A stretch of 64,000 bases of DNA from the NCBI GenBank assembly GCA_030068525.1, contig JASJOS010000007.1, positions 62,001 through 126,000 on the forward strand, written 5' to 3'. The position numbers were made by a program, and so were the translations under genes. Under the pieces are notes generated by a model. That model made no database searches. It saw nothing but the letters and a program-made list of their open reading frames with translations, and had not been told where the DNA came from. Of the stretch, positions 61,030 through 64,000 are shown one piece after another; position 1 is the first letter of the stretch, and each line of letters opens with the position of its first letter. The DNA is from Xanthocytophaga flava. GTDB taxonomy: Bacteria; Bacteroidota; Bacteroidia; Cytophagales; 172606-1.

Positions 61030-61326
61030 AATATTGGCGTTATATTATATGAATATGTGTCACCTTCCACAATTGGTAACTATATATTAAATTAAATTGT
61101 TTATTCCTTAAATTAATTTAATATATTTTTCCTAACTGGTGAAAGGGCTGAAAAATTATTTTATAAAAAATCGCCGTAAAAATAGTATACCTTATTATTA
61201 GAAAGATAAATCCTTTAGATCATTCCTTGAGGAAAGACAGCGATTCTGTGTATAAAACCTGTCAAAACAGATTACTAATACACTAGCTGGTTGTCGGGTT
61301 TGTCAATACAACAATTAAAGGCAAAT
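61030..61326. other. AT-rich gap between cas6 and upstream gene
   Basis: About 300 bp with AATTAAATT-type low-complexity stretches around 61085-61130. No CRISPR repeat units, no gene. Confidence 0.6.
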
Positions 61327-61980
61327 TTATTTTTTCTTGTTATTATTTTTATTCTTTTTCAACGATTTGATAAACTGTGCCCACCGGAATGGGTCCAGGA
61401 ATGTCCATGTTGGACTAAAATAGCGGTTGGTGGTGTAGTTAAGTTGTTGCTGAGTTATATAACGATAATTCATTTCAGAACTAGCACCCAGAGTTTGAGT
61501 CATCTTTGCCAGTGCAACTGGGTCAAAGTTCTTTGCCAGTTGCTTCTGTTGATCTTCATCTGGTAAATCCAGTGCTAAAATTGCTTTCTTAAATAACTCT
61601 TCTGTTGGATAAGGATATACTTCAACGATTGGAAGTGTGGTGGTATCTGTTTTTAATTCAATTACAACGGAATGTCCTTCATCTGTTGTATTCGGTATCT
61701 TATAGAATCTCTTTTTAAATCCAATAGCTGTAATAACAATGCTGTCTCCAACCAAGGTTGGCATTGAAAAGGCTCCATATTCATTTGTAACACCACCTCT
61801 TCCAGCCTTTGGAATATATAAGGTTGCCCCTACAACAGGTTGTCCATCATCTCCACTCAATACAAGACCTGAAAATTGTACAATATGTACTTTCCCTTGT
61901 CCCTGTACATTTACCTTACCGATTAAAAAGCTGGCCAATACTATAATACTCCATGTAAATAATTTAAAAAATGGCTTCAT
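61327..61980 (-). CDS. Carboxypeptidase-regulatory-like domain protein
   Basis: A 217-aa secreted protein: a signal peptide (SIIVLASFLIGKVNVQGQ), then a CarboxypepD_reg-like beta domain at about residues 33-110 (SGLVLSGDDGQPVVGATLYI, AGRGGVTNEYGAFSMPTLVG, DSIVITAIGFKKRFYKIP). The C-terminal part (FKKAILALDLPDEDQQK, NYRYITQQQLNYTTNRYFSP) is a helical tail of unknown function ending in poly-Lys/Asn. Such proteins occur at the cell surface of Bacteroidota. Confidence 0.85.
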   Translation of the reverse strand: MKPFFKLFTWSIIVLASFLIGKVNVQGQGKVHIVQFSGLVLSGDDGQPVVGATLYIPKAGRGGVTNEYGAFSMPTLVGDSIVITAIGFKKRFYKIPNTTDEGHSVVIELKTDTTTLPIVEVYPYPTEELFKKAILALDLPDEDQQKQLAKNFDPVALAKMTQTLGASSEMNYRYITQQQLNYTTNRYFSPTWTFLDPFRWAQFIKSLKKNKNNNKKK

Positions 61981-62223
61981 TGTCTACTTTTTTCAGGAAA
62001 GATACATATTTTAATTCAAAAAAGCAGGCTAAGGTGACTTTGTTTTCGTTGCAGCCCCTATTATTCTCGACGAACGCCCGCCAGCCATTGACCTGTCTAT
62101 CATTTTGTTCCATGAAAATTCACAGACAAGTCATTCTTTCAATTGATGTTCTGTTTTACTAAAACGTAAAAATAGTATACCTATTTTACGTTACAAACAA
62201 GTTGTTCTTTTGCTGGATATTTT

Positions 62224-63078
62224 TCAGGCAAAAATGCGTAAAAAAGTCACAATAAATGGAGCTGAAAGCAATAATCCATCAAATCTATCTAAAAATCCTC
62301 CATGCCCGGGAATACTTGCTCCGGAATCCTTAATATCCATACTCCGTTTAAATAATGACTCTACTAAATCTCCATAGGTTCCTGCTACTACTATAATAAT
62401 AGCTATACAATACCAGTGCCAGTACTTAAGATCTGTAAAGAAATATGCCAACAGAGAGGCTACTATCAAAGCAGAGCAAAGCCCTCCTATACTTCCTTCC
62501 CATGACTTCTTAGGAGAAACCCGTTCAAAAAGCTTTGTACGGCCAAAATAGGTTCCCGCAAAATAAGCCCCCGTATCACTTGCCCATAACAAAAACAAAC
62601 AACCCAGAATGACCTGATAACTATACACCGCATCTTCCAGAAACACACAAATATTTAACAAAGAAAACGGTATTGCCACATAGATAATACCCAAAAAGGT
62701 AAAGGCAATATTGGTGAAAGGTTTCTTCTCGTTCTTCTTGTATAGCTTAATGAAGAATATTACGGATGCAATAGGAGAGATCCAGAAATAGTGTTCGATC
62801 CCTATCAGTTTTTTCTCAATCAGAAATGTAAGCAGAAAAATACAAAGGCCCGTAAAAGTACCATAATAGGTTAGGGGAGCATTACCATCTAATCCAACCA
62901 ATTGATAAAACTCCCGGAGAGTAAATCCACAGATCAGAAAAAATACGCCAAAATAGCCCCACTGATTCCAGTATATAGCACCAATTATGGCTATTCCGCC
63001 TATGAGTGCGGCGATAATACGTTGCTGAAGATTAGAAAGTTTAGTTAAATGTTGATTCACAGTATAAGAGGGTATCAT
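62224..63078 (-). CDS. cdsA: Phosphatidate cytidylyltransferase
   Basis: A 284-aa inner-membrane enzyme that makes CDP-diacylglycerol, the branch point of phospholipid synthesis, with eight or so helices. The CTP_transf_1 signature lies at the C-terminus: KRSMDIKDSGASIPGHGGFL followed by DRFDG. SDTGAYFAGTYFGRTKLFE and SPKKSWEGSIGG are the other family blocks. The adjacent DUF2007 gene ends 17 bp upstream and is probably co-transcribed. Confidence 0.95.
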   Translation of the reverse strand: MIPSYTVNQHLTKLSNLQQRIIAALIGGIAIIGAIYWNQWGYFGVFFLICGFTLREFYQLVGLDGNAPLTYYGTFTGLCIFLLTFLIEKKLIGIEHYFWISPIASVIFFIKLYKKNEKKPFTNIAFTFLGIIYVAIPFSLLNICVFLEDAVYSYQVILGCLFLLWASDTGAYFAGTYFGRTKLFERVSPKKSWEGSIGGLCSALIVASLLAYFFTDLKYWHWYCIAIIIVVAGTYGDLVESLFKRSMDIKDSGASIPGHGGFLDRFDGLLLSAPFIVTFLRIFA

Positions 63079-63094
63079 TTGAGATCAGGTCTGC

Positions 63095-63298
63095 CTACTC
63101 TATATTAGATTGCTCCATCACAATGAGTGCCTGAATAACATGTTCATGATATACATACACTTCAAAATGGCCGAAAAGATAAGAACTATCCTTTTTGTTT
63201 AAAACAACTGTCGGAATATTATTACTTTCCAGTGCAATCCGAACCATTTCAGCCCGATACCCTATCGGTGATTCGTACAGTTTTTCCCATTGTGGCAT
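63095..63298 (-). CDS. DUF2007-family small protein
   Basis: A 67-aa protein from ATG 63298 (MPQWEKLYESPIGYRAEMVR), the usual length of DUF2007 'putative signal transducing' proteins. IGYRAEMVRIALESNNIPTVVLNKKD and YVYHEHVIQALIVMEQ are typical of the family. Longer upstream frames lack family resemblance. Lies immediately upstream of cdsA on the same strand. Function unknown. Confidence 0.85.
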   Translation of the reverse strand: MPQWEKLYESPIGYRAEMVRIALESNNIPTVVLNKKDSSYLFGHFEVYVYHEHVIQALIVMEQSNIE

Positions 63299-63577
63299 GA
63301 TCACATTCAGACACTTACTAAAATACAAAGACAGAGGGATATAAAATAATGACTTACAAACAAAAATAAGTCTATTATCCTGCAAATATACTATATTCTG
63401 CTCCTAATATAATTAAAAACAGATTAAACCCTGAGAACGAAATTTTCTGATTTTCAACAAGTAGTGCCTTTGTTGTGTAATGTAAGAGAGGGGAACATCG
63501 AAAAGAAACATCACATATAAGTAATTGGACAAGGCATTCTTGATTTTAGAATCTAGTTTGCTATGATTATTTGTGAC

Positions 63578-64000
63578 CTATTGTTTATTTTCACCAACGT
63601 ATTTGGTATAATAAATCACATAGTCTTCAATACATTGTTGAAGAAAACACTTCCAGCTGCCATTTGTGTATTTCTGTAATTCTTCTTCCAACCCTGAGAC
63701 TAAATCAGAATTTTTATTTATCCTTGCCAAGGCCAATAAAAAAGCAATACCCATAAAGTAAATTTCATCCTGGTTCCTTTCTTGTTTTTCTGCTACAGGA
63801 ATTAAAGGATGCAGTTCACCCGCAGATAAAAAAAGCTGCATCATTTGATTGGCTGCCACCATTTCTGGCAACTGATTGAGAACTACAGGATGCTGGGGAT
63901 CAATGATAAATGATACCCTACGTACTTGTAGTAAGTTTTCCCGTACTACAAATTGCCAAAGTGCCAATGCAGGATTCTCTTCTATTAAGGATTGTATATC
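63578..64000 (-). CDS. Hypothetical protein, 5' end beyond the window
   Basis: The frame stays open to the right edge: the last bases read DIQSLIEENPAL in frame before ALWQFVVREN, so the true start lies outside. At least 140 residues: an alternating amphipathic segment (MMQLFLSAGELHPLIPVAE), a hydrophobic helix (YFMGIAFLLALARI) and an acidic C-terminus (YTKYVGENKQ). No family recognised. Confidence 0.6.
   Translation of the reverse strand, partial: DIQSLIEENPALALWQFVVRENLLQVRRVSFIIDPQHPVVLNQLPEMVAANQMMQLFLSAGELHPLIPVAEKQERNQDEIYFMGIAFLLALARINKNSDLVSGLEEELQKYTNGSWKCFLQQCIEDYVIYYTKYVGENKQ

Noticed and set aside
61030..61326. Possible CRISPR array beside cas6
   Set aside because: Checked for regularly spaced repeats and found only AT-rich low-complexity sequence.

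Overview
This window reads as chromosomal DNA of a Bacteroidota member, most likely Cytophagales. Supporting signs are the TAnnTTTG-type promoter elements, a type IX secretion 'plug' family protein, several PorT-like outer-membrane barrels, a bioF-bioD-bioA cluster, L25/Ctc next to prs, and low GC content. The order is an inference from gene content, not a measured placement. I see no rRNA, tRNA, prophage, insertion sequence or CRISPR array.

Layout. 1-0.5 kb: degenerate intergenic repeats. 0.5-1.5 kb: bioB, alone. 2.3-10.1 kb: a STAS / HATPase anti-sigma pair, a double-parvulin chaperone with an OmpA-like domain, an alpha/beta hydrolase, a lipoprotein, then an ECF sigma factor - membrane protein - duplicated coiled-coil secreted protein set. 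10.2-19.4 kb: housekeeping genes (fumC, nadC, prs, rplY, thyA) mixed with hypotheticals. 19.5-37.5 kb: a cell-surface polysaccharide cluster entirely on the minus strand: Wzm/Wzt ABC exporter, glycosyltransferases of GT2, GT4 and GT9 type, FkbM methyltransferase, pyruvyl transferase, hexapeptide acyltransferase, NDP-sugar epimerase, and an AlgJ/AlgX-like O-acetyltransferase beside an MBOAT gene that has lost its middle. 38-42.5 kb: LD-carboxypeptidase and a SNF2 helicase. 42.5-44.1 kb: 1.6 kb of non-coding DNA full of inverted repeats. 44.1-46.5 kb: rtcB divergent from an AlbA/Schlafen-domain gene. 46.5-53 kb: outer-membrane protein, bioF-bioD-bioA, and two secreted or outer-membrane proteins. 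53.1-55.7 kb: nuoH-nuoI-nuoJ only. 55.7-57 kb: non-coding DNA with a long perfect hairpin. 57-64 kb: barrel protein, T9SS plug-like protein, solitary cas6, regulatory-domain protein, cdsA, a DUF2007 protein and a gene cut by the window edge.

How the genes work together. The polysaccharide genes probably build, decorate and export a surface glycan (O-antigen type) through Wzm/Wzt. Two strong hairpins at 29.5-29.7 kb split the locus into at least two transcription units. The biotin pathway is in two places: bioB lies 46 kb from bioFDA. Diverged inverted repeats at 1-165 and 42760-42926 bound the intervening segment, and an inversion between them would bring bioB to within about 5 kb of bioF in the same direction. 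This is a testable hypothesis only.

The strongest candidates for something unusual are: (1) the internally deleted MBOAT next to an intact AlgJ-like partner; (2) the divergent rtcB / AlbA-Schlafen-wHTH pair; (3) the solitary cas6; (4) the dispersed repeats and long perfect hairpins at 0-0.4, 42.7-44.0 and 56.1-56.7 kb; (5) the orphan nuoHIJ fragment whose NuoI carries a repeat-rich tail.
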